A DNA stretch of 13,141 nt from an uncultured Gemmatimonadota bacterium (GTDB lineage: Bacteria; Gemmatimonadota; Gemmatimonadetes; Gemmatimonadales; Gemmatimonadaceae), in contig CAMLEQ010000054.1 of the NCBI GenBank assembly GCA_946479015.1, forward strand, positions 1 through 13,141. Direction: 5' to 3'. Positions 1-7,146 of this stretch are shown one piece after another. Every line of letters starts with the position of its first letter. The first letter of the stretch is position 1. The position numbers and the translations under genes are program-made. The notes beneath the pieces are model-generated. The model worked only from the letters and a program-made list of their open reading frames with translations, searched no databases and was not told the DNA's origin.

Positions 1-454
1 ACGCGGTGTACCCGCCGGTGTGCCGCCCCACGAACGCGCCGTTCACGTACACGTCCGCCACCTGGTTCGCCCCCTCGAAGTACAGGAAGAGGCGCTTCCC
101 CTTCAGCGCATCATCGAGGCGCAGCACCCGCCGGTACCACCCCGTGCCGCGCCGGTAGCTCGGCGTGTCATCGAACGGGTCGTGGGCGTTCCAGGTGTGC
201 GGGATCGTCACGCGCTCCCACCCCGCATCGGAGAGCGAGGGGGACCAGGCGAAGTTCAGGCCGCCGGCGTGGTACCGCCAATCATCATCGATCGCCCAGC
301 GCGTGCGCGGGGAGCCGGCGGGGGATGCGCCCTCGTGCGGCGCGTCCGCCGACGCCTGCGCGCGGAGCGGGGCGGCGAGAAGGAGCGCGACAAGGAGCGG
401 AAGCGTCGACGGTCTCGTGGTGCGCGGCATGAAGCGTGGAGTGCGTGGTGACAT
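1..454 (-). CDS. Glycoside hydrolase family 2 protein, N-terminal part (beta-galactosidase-like), cut by window edge
   Basis: The last gene of the operon in this window; only the first 151 codons are present and the C-terminus lies beyond base 1. Residues 1 to about 32 form a signal peptide (basic start, then LPLLVALLLAAPLRA), so the enzyme is exported. The rest matches the jelly-roll sugar-binding domain of GH2 enzymes: a PHTWN motif at residues 85-89, then YRRGTGWYRR, then FEGANQVADVYVNG and HTGGYTA at the edge. These are hallmarks of GH2 beta-galactosidases, beta-glucuronidases and relatives, which are retaining exo-glycosidases; the catalytic barrel with its two glutamates is not visible, so the specificity is open. 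The start at 454 is preferred over the internal ATG at 430 because GGGGAG lies 10 nt upstream of it and nothing similar precedes 430. It begins 7 bp after the stop of the DUF4838 gene, which implies co-transcription. Confidence 0.9.
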   Translation of the reverse strand, partial: MSPRTPRFMPRTTRPSTLPLLVALLLAAPLRAQASADAPHEGASPAGSPRTRWAIDDDWRYHAGGLNFAWSPSLSDAGWERVTIPHTWNAHDPFDDTPSYRRGTGWYRRVLRLDDALKGKRLFLYFEGANQVADVYVNGAFVGRHTGGYTA

Positions 455-461
455 CTGCGGC

Positions 462-2453
462 CTACTCCCCTTCCCCCGGTCCGGCGGCGGGGCCGACGGC
501 CTGCCAATCTCGGGTGTAGTGCTTCAGGTAGCGCGCGAAGTCGTCGCCGCCGTACACGACGAACACCCCGCGCGCCCTGTTCGCGGTGAGGAAGGAGACG
601 AGCGACTGCACCTTCGCGCGGAGCTCCGGCGAGGCGCTGCCAGCGGTGTGCGCCTCGGCGCGCGTCCGCACGATGTCCAGGTCGCGCGCGGCGAAATCGA
701 GCATGAGCGCGAGGCGGTCGAGGCTCGCGGCGAGCGGTCCGTGGGCGTGCTTGCGCACCCGCAGCACCGCCGCGCGCCGAGCCACGATCTCCGCGTGCGC
801 CCTCGCGATCGCCGCCGCCGAGTCGGCGCCGGAGTACGGGATGCTCCCCCGCACGCGGAACACGTTCTCGAGCGATCGCAGCGCCGCGCCGGCCGCCTCG
901 CTCGCCGCGCCGTAGCGCGCGTGCACGAAGTCGTCCACGAGGGAGTCGACGTCCGCGCGCGGGTTCCAGGCGAGCCGCCCCAGGGCGTAGTGGTTCAGCT
1001 CGTACGTGGACCAGTCCCCCGGCTCCGCGTAGCTCGAGATCCCCTGGAGCGGGATCGAGGCGTACCACTCCAGGTCGTGCTGCATGTAGTGCGGCAGCAC
1101 GTTCGGGAGGGAGCGCCAGGCGTACTTGCGGTAGTACGAGTACAGCCCGATCTCCCCCGGGAAGGCACGGCGCCACCGGCGGATCGCGTCCACGTAGATG
1201 GCGTTGTTCTCCGCCGAGGGATCGTAGATCGGCACGTCGAAGTCCTGCCCGATCGGGCAGAAGTCCACCAGCACGTCCGCGGGGAGCGCCTCGTGCGCCG
1301 GCGGGAGCTTCGCGTGCGCGTAGGCGATCACCTCCAGCCGCAGGTCGGGGCGCGCGCGCTTCAGCGCATCGTGGAGCTGCCGCACCAGCCGCGCGTGCCG
1401 GTCCTCCACCGACCCCTCGGCGGCGAGCGTCCGGCATTCGGCCCAACGCGCGCCGTCGGGGGGCCAGAAGTCGAAGACGTCGATCTCCGGGTGCGCCGTC
1501 ACGTACTTCACCACGTTCCCCACCAGGTACGCCACCGCATCGGGGTTCCCGGTGTCGAACACCAGCGTCGGGGAACGGCTGGGCGCGCACGACGAGTCGC
1601 GCCCGAACCAGTCGGGGTGGCGCTGGAACAGCGTCTCCCCGTTCTCCCGCATGTTCGCGGCGAGGAAGTTCTGGTAGCCGTGCCCGCCTACTTCCAGCGT
1701 GAGTCCGCGCTTCTTCAGCTCGGGCACGATCGGGCCGCGCCAGTCGTCCCACGTCACGCTCCCGCGCGGCCCGGACTTCATGGACACCATGAGCGTGTTG
1801 AAGCGGAGCTTCGGCATCCACTCCACGATCTGCCGCACCGTCTCCACCGTGTGCGAGCGCGCGCCGGCCATGTCCAGCTTCCGGATCGCGAACGTGGGAC
1901 GCTCGATCACGTCGCCCGTCGCGCGGTAGACGAGCGTCGGCGCGCGGGGGACGATCTCCGACGCGCCATCGTAGTAGTCGAACGACGGGGCGAGCCACCG
2001 GCAGCCGAGGCGCTCGAGCAGGTCGTACGCGGCGTAGAGCACCGCGCGCGGGCTCCCGCCGGTGAGGTAGATCCGCTCGCCGCGGACGGCGATCGCGTAC
2101 GCATCCCCCGCGAGCCCCGCCGTCGCGGCGCTGCTGCCGGTGCGCAGCACGATCGCCCGCGGGCCGGCCGCGCCGCGCACCACCGCAAAGGTGGCGCCGG
2201 TGATGCGACGCAGGTACGCCGCCAGCTCGGAGGCGGCGAACGCCTCCGGCTCGGAGGCGGACGCGGGAAGCGCGATCGCGTATGACGTGCGCCCCCCCGA
2301 CGCCAGCGTCACCTCCACTGGCGATCCGTGTGTCGCGGCCCGACATGGCGCCGCGAGCGCGAGCGATGAGAACAGCGCGGCCGATCCCACTCTGGCCGCG
2401 CGGCCGCCGGAGCGGCGCGGCGCGCCGCCCCGGCGATCCACGACCACGGCCAT
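462..2453 (-). CDS. Secreted DUF4838 protein with alpha-glucuronidase-like N-terminal domain
   Basis: A 663-aa exported protein. A long basic n-region and a hydrophobic stretch (SAALFSSLALAAPCRA, about residues 24-39) look like a signal peptide. Residues about 68-165 resemble the non-catalytic alpha/beta domain that precedes the barrel in GH67 and GH20 enzymes: SELAAYLRRITGA at 75-87, then DAYAIAVRGERIYLTGGSPRAVLYAAYDLLERLGCRW in segments. The remainder fits DUF4838, a predicted barrel domain seen in many polysaccharide utilization loci; visible barrel-type strands include GLTLEVGGHGY, VFDFWPPDG (D328 to G334) and VLVDFCPIGQD. The family has no function I can state with certainty; carbohydrate hydrolysis is inferred from fold and context. 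The start ATG at 2453 overlaps the susD stop as TGATG, so translation is coupled to susD. The open frame continues upstream to 2912 but that part only shadows susD. Confidence 0.88.
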   Translation of the reverse strand: MAVVVDRRGGAPRRSGGRAARVGSAALFSSLALAAPCRAATHGSPVEVTLASGGRTSYAIALPASASEPEAFAASELAAYLRRITGATFAVVRGAAGPRAIVLRTGSSAATAGLAGDAYAIAVRGERIYLTGGSPRAVLYAAYDLLERLGCRWLAPSFDYYDGASEIVPRAPTLVYRATGDVIERPTFAIRKLDMAGARSHTVETVRQIVEWMPKLRFNTLMVSMKSGPRGSVTWDDWRGPIVPELKKRGLTLEVGGHGYQNFLAANMRENGETLFQRHPDWFGRDSSCAPSRSPTLVFDTGNPDAVAYLVGNVVKYVTAHPEIDVFDFWPPDGARWAECRTLAAEGSVEDRHARLVRQLHDALKRARPDLRLEVIAYAHAKLPPAHEALPADVLVDFCPIGQDFDVPIYDPSAENNAIYVDAIRRWRRAFPGEIGLYSYYRKYAWRSLPNVLPHYMQHDLEWYASIPLQGISSYAEPGDWSTYELNHYALGRLAWNPRADVDSLVDDFVHARYGAASEAAGAALRSLENVFRVRGSIPYSGADSAAAIARAHAEIVARRAAVLRVRKHAHGPLAASLDRLALMLDFAARDLDIVRTRAEAHTAGSASPELRAKVQSLVSFLTANRARGVFVVYGGDDFARYLKHYTRDWQAVGPAAGPGEGE
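465..470 (-). promoter_or_regulatory. Ribosome binding site for the GH2 gene
   Basis: On the minus strand this reads GGGGAG, 10 nt before the ATG at 454, and it lies inside the last codons of the DUF4838 gene, directly before its TAG stop. It decides the start at 454 rather than 430 and supports translation reinitiation from the upstream gene. Confidence 0.5.
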
Positions 2454-4066
2454 CAGTACCCGGGGTTCTGCGGCATCGGGGCACCCAGGTTGGCGTCGAT
2501 CACCTTCTGGGGGATGGGGTAGAGCGTGTCCTTCTCCGTGATGTTCGGCCCGGCGATCGGGTTGTAGAGCCGGGTGCGCTCCAGCCACTTGTGCGTGCGC
2601 AGCAGCGCGTAGCGGCGCTCCCCCTCGCAGAGCAGCTCGCGCGAGCGCTCGTCGAGGATGAAGTCGATCGTCACGTCGCTCGCCGTGATCGGCGAGGCGT
2701 GCGCCCGCGCGCGGAGCACGTTCAGCGTGTTCGCCGCCTCGGCGAGCTTCCCCTCGTCGAACTGCGCCTCGGCCAGGAGCAGGTACGTCTCCGCGAGCCG
2801 CAGGTACGGCTGATCGCCGAACGTCTCGTCGCCGGTGGGATCGATCGACGACACCCAGTCCCACTTGCGCGTGCTCGGCCACTTGGAGCTGCTCTTCTTC
2901 TCGGTGGTCCAACTCAGGAACACCGTGTCGCCGAGCTGCTTCCCCGCGGGGAGGTTCGCCGAGTCGTTGTAGAGGTAGAACTTGCGGATCGCGTAGATCG
3001 AGCCGCGGTCATCGCCGGGCTCGTACAGGTTGATCGCCCACGCCGTGGGCGCCAGGCGCCCGATCCCGCGCCCGCCGTTCTCCGGCGCCACCGCCACGCC
3101 CTTGATGTTGTAGTACCGGTTCACCCAGTCGCGGCGCATGATGCTCGCGCCGCCACCCGTGGTGGCCTCCTGGTACTGCCACGCCCAGAGCACCTCGGTG
3201 TTCCCCTGGTCGCGGTTCACGTTCCCGTCCATGAACTGGTCCATGAACGGGACTCCGGGCTGCGTGGCGTTCACGCCGTAGCGGTTGGTGATGAGCGAGT
3301 ACAGCCCGCTGTTGATCACCGCGCTCGCCTCGATCTCCGCCGAGTCGGGCTGGTTCGTGCGCAGGTACAGCTCCGCCAGGTAGTGCTGCGCCACCGCCTT
3401 CACCAGTTTCCCCGGATCGTTCGACGTCTCGGGGAGGTTCGCCTCGGCGAACTTCAGGTCTTCCTTCATCTGGGCGAACACCGAATCGAGCGGCGCGCGC
3501 GACCAGTCGGTGCGGATGTTGTCGCCGGTCGACTCCACGAGGTTGAGCGGCACCGGTCCCCACAGGTAGGTGAGGTGCCGGTAGCACCAGGCGCGGATGA
3601 GCCGCGCCTCGGCCACGATCCGGTTCTTGGTCGGCTCCGACCACTTGATGTTCGGATTGTCGGCGCGCCCGATGATCGCGTTCGCGCCGTTGATCGTGGT
3701 GTACAGCCAGCTCCACAGGTCGAGGTAGACGCCGTTCTGCGAGTTGTTGCGGTCGTCCCCCCACTCGTCGAAGATGCGCTGCGTCGGGGCCACGTAGTTC
3801 CCCCACGCGTTGTCCGTCCCCTCCACCATGGCGGTCATGCGGAGGTCGTTCTTCGAGTCGTTGATCCCGTAGCGCTCCTCGCGCACCTGGGCGTAGAGCG
3901 CGTTCAGCGCCGCCTCGAACCCCGTGGAGTCGGTGTACAGGTTCTCCGCGGTGATGATGTGCGGGGGGGACTCGGTGAGGAAATCCTGCGAGCAGGCGGC
4001 GAGCCCGATCGCCGCCGCGGCGGCGATGGCGATGGTCGCGACGCGCGCGATGGGGCGCCGGGTCAT
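2453..4066 (-). CDS. susD-like: SusD/RagB-family outer-membrane glycan-binding lipoprotein
   Basis: A 537-aa SusD-type lipoprotein, the surface lid that binds glycan and docks on SusC. The signal peptide MTRRPIARVATIAIAAAAAI ends in the lipobox LAAC with the lipidated cysteine at residue 25. The body has the helical TPR-like features of the family (FEAALNALYAQVREE, ARLIRAWCYRHLTYLWGPVPL) and the typical C-terminal block: ILDERSRELLCEGERRYALLR, followed by YPIP and the terminal QNPGY. Length is normal for the family. The start at 4066 is chosen because it gives a correctly sized lipoprotein signal; ATGs at 4090, 4099 and 4135 are in frame but would add a charged extension, and a GGAG sits rather far (14 nt) from 4066, so the start is not certain. 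It follows susC by 55 bp and overlaps the next gene by one base. Confidence 0.96.
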   Translation of the reverse strand: MTRRPIARVATIAIAAAAAIGLAACSQDFLTESPPHIITAENLYTDSTGFEAALNALYAQVREERYGINDSKNDLRMTAMVEGTDNAWGNYVAPTQRIFDEWGDDRNNSQNGVYLDLWSWLYTTINGANAIIGRADNPNIKWSEPTKNRIVAEARLIRAWCYRHLTYLWGPVPLNLVESTGDNIRTDWSRAPLDSVFAQMKEDLKFAEANLPETSNDPGKLVKAVAQHYLAELYLRTNQPDSAEIEASAVINSGLYSLITNRYGVNATQPGVPFMDQFMDGNVNRDQGNTEVLWAWQYQEATTGGGASIMRRDWVNRYYNIKGVAVAPENGGRGIGRLAPTAWAINLYEPGDDRGSIYAIRKFYLYNDSANLPAGKQLGDTVFLSWTTEKKSSSKWPSTRKWDWVSSIDPTGDETFGDQPYLRLAETYLLLAEAQFDEGKLAEAANTLNVLRARAHASPITASDVTIDFILDERSRELLCEGERRYALLRTHKWLERTRLYNPIAGPNITEKDTLYPIPQKVIDANLGAPMPQNPGY

Positions 4067-4121
4067 GGAAGCGTCTCGATCTCCGTGCATGGTGAGCATC
4101 CGGAAACGGGGGGAGCGGCGG

Positions 4122-7073
4122 TCAGAACTCGACATTGATCCCTCCCGTGAAGATCTTCGCCAACGGACGGGCGCGCTGCGAATCGAGCTCGGGGTCGAGC
4201 CCCGTCCACTTCGTGTGCGTCCACAGGTTCCGCCCGGAGAAGTACACGCGCAGGCTCTGCATCCCCATCCGCGAGGCGAACGACTCCGGCACCTGATACG
4301 AGAGCGTCACGTCCTGAAGGCGGATGTAGCTCGCGTCCTGGTAGAATGGGACGGAGAGCGTGTTCGCGTCCTCGTCGTTGCGCGGATACGTGTTGATCGG
4401 GTTGTCCGGGGTCCAGTACGTCGCCAGGATCGTGTTGCGCCGGACCTCGGTGAAGACCTGGTTCGTGGAGAGCAGCTCGTTCGCGCGCGTGATCCCCTGG
4501 ACCGTGTTCAGGAACGCCGACAGGGTGAACCGCTTGTAGCGCAGCGTGTTCTGGAGCCCCGCCGTGTAGTCCGGCTCGAGATCGCCGAGGAAGGTGCGGT
4601 CCTGCTCGTCGATCTTCCCATCCTTGTTCACGTCGACGATGCGCACGTCCCCGGGCTTCGCGGTGGGCTGCGCGGAGTTCGCGATGTCGTCCCCCTCCTG
4701 CCAGATCCCGTCGAACTTGTAGCCGTAGCCCACGTCGATCGGGTGGCCGATGAACCACTGGTTGATGATGTCGTTCTGCCCGTTGCCGTACAGGTCGACG
4801 ATCTTGTTGCGGTTCAGCGCGAAGTTGAGGGTGGTGCTCCAGGAGAAGTCCTGGTGGTCGATGTTGAGCGACGTGAGCTGCAGCTCGAAGCCCTTGTTCC
4901 GCGTCTTCCCGATGTTCTGGGTGATGCTCGGGATCCCCTGCACCGGCGAGATCGCGCGGTCGAGCAGCAGGTCCTTCGTGTTCGCCAGGTAGAAGTCGGC
5001 GCTCCCCTGCAGCCGGTTGTTCAGCAGGCCGAAGTCGGCGCCCACGTTGAGCTGCGTGGTCGTCTCCCACTTGAGCCCCGGCGTGCCCAGCGTGGCGGGG
5101 ATGTAGCCAGGGAGCGTGCCCAGCGAGTTGATGTACGACTCCTCGTCCAGCTGGCTCAGCGTCTGGTAGGGCCTGATCGCCTGATTGCCGTTCCTGCCGT
5201 ACGAGGCGCGCAGCTTGAGGGTGTTGAACTTCTTCCCTCCCGGCCAGAACGACTCGTTCGAGGCGTTCCACGCGACCGCGACGGAGGGGAAGGTGCCGTA
5301 CTTGTGATCGGCGCCGAACACCGACGAGCCGTCGCGCCGGGCGGTCAGGGTCAGCAGGTAGCGGTCATCGTAGTTGTAGTTCAGGCGCCCCATCATCGAG
5401 ATCATCGACGTCTCGGTCACCGAGTCGGCCGGCTCGAGCAGGTTCGCCACGCGCATCTGGTGGTACGTCAGCACGTCGTTCGGGAAGCCCTCGCCGTGCA
5501 GCGCCACCGCCTCCTCGTGATCGCGCTGGGCGCTGTAGAGGGTGGTGATGTCGATCCCGTGCTTCCCGAAATTGTGCGTGTAGCGGAGGATGTTCTCGAG
5601 CGTCCAGGCGAGCCGGTTGGTGTTGTCCGTGTACGCCGAGCCGTTCGCCGTGAGCCCCTCGTCGGTGTTGCGCCCGAAGTAGCGCCCCTGATCGCGGTTG
5701 GAGTAGTCGATACCCGCGTTCAGCCGGTACGACAGCCCGTCGATGTACGGAAGCTTCGCCTGGATGTAGTTGCTGGTGAACACGCGCCGGCTCTTGTCGG
5801 CGTCCGTCACCACCAGCCCCTCGAGCGGGTTGGCCCACACCGGATCCTCGGGCCACGGGCGCACGGCGAGCGTGCCGTCGGGGTTGTACGGGTTGGTGAG
5901 CGGGTTCATGTAGAACGCGTCGCTGAAGCTCGCCGGCATCCCCCCGCGATCGGCCTGCGAGAGCTGGGTGTTCGTCCCGAGCTCCAGCCACTCCTTGTAC
6001 TTCTGGCGCAGGTTCACGCGCATGGAGTAGCGCTTGAACTCATCGCCCTTCGCGATCCCGTTCACGTCGAGCAGCGAGCCGGCGATGTAGTACTTGGTCC
6101 CGTCGGTTCCGCCGGAAATGGACAGGTTGTGCTGCTGCTGGTTGCCGGTGCGCGTGGCGAGCCCCACCCAGTCGGTCCACGTCCCCGCGTTCAGCACGTC
6201 GAGCTCCGACTGCGTGAGCGCGCTCGCGCAGTCCACGCCGCCGTTCAGTCGATCGCACTTGAACTGCGCGAACTCGGGGCCGGTCATGAGGTGCGGCATG
6301 TGCGAGATCTTCTGCACGCCGGCGTACGCATCGTACGAGATCCGCGGCTTCCCCGAGGCCCCCATCTTGGTGGTGATCAGGATCACGCCGTTCGAACCGC
6401 GCGATCCGTAGATCGCCGCCGCCGAGGCGTCCTTGAGCACCTGGATCGACTCGATGTCGCTCTGATTGATCTCGGAGATGCTCCCGTCGTACGGGATCCC
6501 GTCCACCACGATCAGCGGCTTGTTGCTCGCCTTGATCGAGTTCTTCCCGCGGATCACGATGTTCAGGTCGTTCCCCTCGGCGCTCGACGAGCTCGTCGTC
6601 ACGTTCACCCCCGGCACTGCCCCTTCGAGCGACTGCGCGAAGTTGCTGTTCGGCTTGTCGCGGAGCTGCTCGGGGTTCACCGACGCCACCGAGCCGGTGA
6701 CGTCGCTGCGCTTCTGCGTGCCGTAGCCGACGACGACCGTGGCATCCAGCGTCACCGCCGTGGGCTTGAGGCGCACGACGATGCTCGTCTGCCCGTTCAG
6801 CGGTACCTCGCGCTGCTCGAAGCCGATGCGCGAGACCACCAGCGTGGCGTTCGCGTCGGGGACGGTGATGGTGAAGTCGCCGGCGGAATCGGTGGGGAGC
6901 CCGCCCTTCCCGCCGCGCACGCTCACCAGCGCGCTGGCGACGGGCGCGCCCGCGTCGCTCACCACCTTGCCGTGCACGGTCGTCTGCTGCGCCCCCAACG
7001 TGCCGCTCGCGCCGGCCATGGCGGCCACGCACGCGATGAGCAGTCGAAGACGTCCGGAAGTGGATCCACTCAT
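4122..7073 (-). CDS. susC-like: SusC/RagA-family TonB-dependent outer-membrane transporter
   Basis: A 983-aa TonB-linked importer of oligosaccharides. Order of parts: signal peptide 1-28 (cleavage probably before QQ at 29-30); carboxypeptidase-regulatory-like beta-sandwich about 31-104 (VHGKVVSDAGAPVASALVSV, SRIGFEQREV); the VVVGYGTQ motif at 113-120 where the plug starts; plug domain about 115-235, including VIRGKNSIKASNKPLIVVDG and IESIQVLKDASAAAIYGSRG, both SusC-specific signatures; then a beta-barrel to the C-terminus, which ends in a phenylalanine (GGINVEF) as outer-membrane barrels do. There is no secretin-like STN domain, so no direct anti-sigma signalling is expected. The ATG at 7073 gives the signal peptide; no good Shine-Dalgarno is seen before it. 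The frame is open back to 7331 but that part overlaps the preceding gene. Confidence 0.97.
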   Translation of the reverse strand: MSGSTSGRLRLLIACVAAMAGASGTLGAQQTTVHGKVVSDAGAPVASALVSVRGGKGGLPTDSAGDFTITVPDANATLVVSRIGFEQREVPLNGQTSIVVRLKPTAVTLDATVVVGYGTQKRSDVTGSVASVNPEQLRDKPNSNFAQSLEGAVPGVNVTTSSSSAEGNDLNIVIRGKNSIKASNKPLIVVDGIPYDGSISEINQSDIESIQVLKDASAAAIYGSRGSNGVILITTKMGASGKPRISYDAYAGVQKISHMPHLMTGPEFAQFKCDRLNGGVDCASALTQSELDVLNAGTWTDWVGLATRTGNQQQHNLSISGGTDGTKYYIAGSLLDVNGIAKGDEFKRYSMRVNLRQKYKEWLELGTNTQLSQADRGGMPASFSDAFYMNPLTNPYNPDGTLAVRPWPEDPVWANPLEGLVVTDADKSRRVFTSNYIQAKLPYIDGLSYRLNAGIDYSNRDQGRYFGRNTDEGLTANGSAYTDNTNRLAWTLENILRYTHNFGKHGIDITTLYSAQRDHEEAVALHGEGFPNDVLTYHQMRVANLLEPADSVTETSMISMMGRLNYNYDDRYLLTLTARRDGSSVFGADHKYGTFPSVAVAWNASNESFWPGGKKFNTLKLRASYGRNGNQAIRPYQTLSQLDEESYINSLGTLPGYIPATLGTPGLKWETTTQLNVGADFGLLNNRLQGSADFYLANTKDLLLDRAISPVQGIPSITQNIGKTRNKGFELQLTSLNIDHQDFSWSTTLNFALNRNKIVDLYGNGQNDIINQWFIGHPIDVGYGYKFDGIWQEGDDIANSAQPTAKPGDVRIVDVNKDGKIDEQDRTFLGDLEPDYTAGLQNTLRYKRFTLSAFLNTVQGITRANELLSTNQVFTEVRRNTILATYWTPDNPINTYPRNDEDANTLSVPFYQDASYIRLQDVTLSYQVPESFASRMGMQSLRVYFSGRNLWTHTKWTGLDPELDSQRARPLAKIFTGGINVEF

Positions 7074-7107
7074 GATTGAGAGAGCTGGTGTTGAGAGGTG
7101 AAATGAA

Positions 7108-7141
7108 GGAACGGACCGCGCGAGCGCGCGCGGGGAGTTCC
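7108..7141 (-). other. Intercistronic hairpin between the GH-A lipoprotein gene and susC
   Basis: On the minus strand: outer stem GGAAC/GTTCC (5 bp), a symmetric 3x3 internal loop (TCC opposite TCC), inner stem CCGCGCG/CGCGCGG (7 bp) and a 4-nt loop. It begins 5 nt after the stop of the upstream gene and ends 34 nt before the susC start. It is followed by TTCATTT, which is only weakly U-rich. It could be a leaky terminator, or an mRNA end-protecting structure that allows susC to be expressed differently from the genes before it. Confidence 0.45.
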
Positions 7142-7146
7142 GTCGG

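Noticed and set aside
165..2285. A 706-codon plus-strand open frame across the GH2 and DUF4838 genes
   Set aside because: Its translation is low-complexity Arg/Val-rich sequence and it lies opposite well-supported genes.
3924..7079. A 1051-codon plus-strand open frame opposite susC and part of susD
   Set aside because: It is antisense to two clearly recognised genes, is Arg/Val/His-rich with no domain, and long antisense frames are expected where third positions are nearly all G or C.
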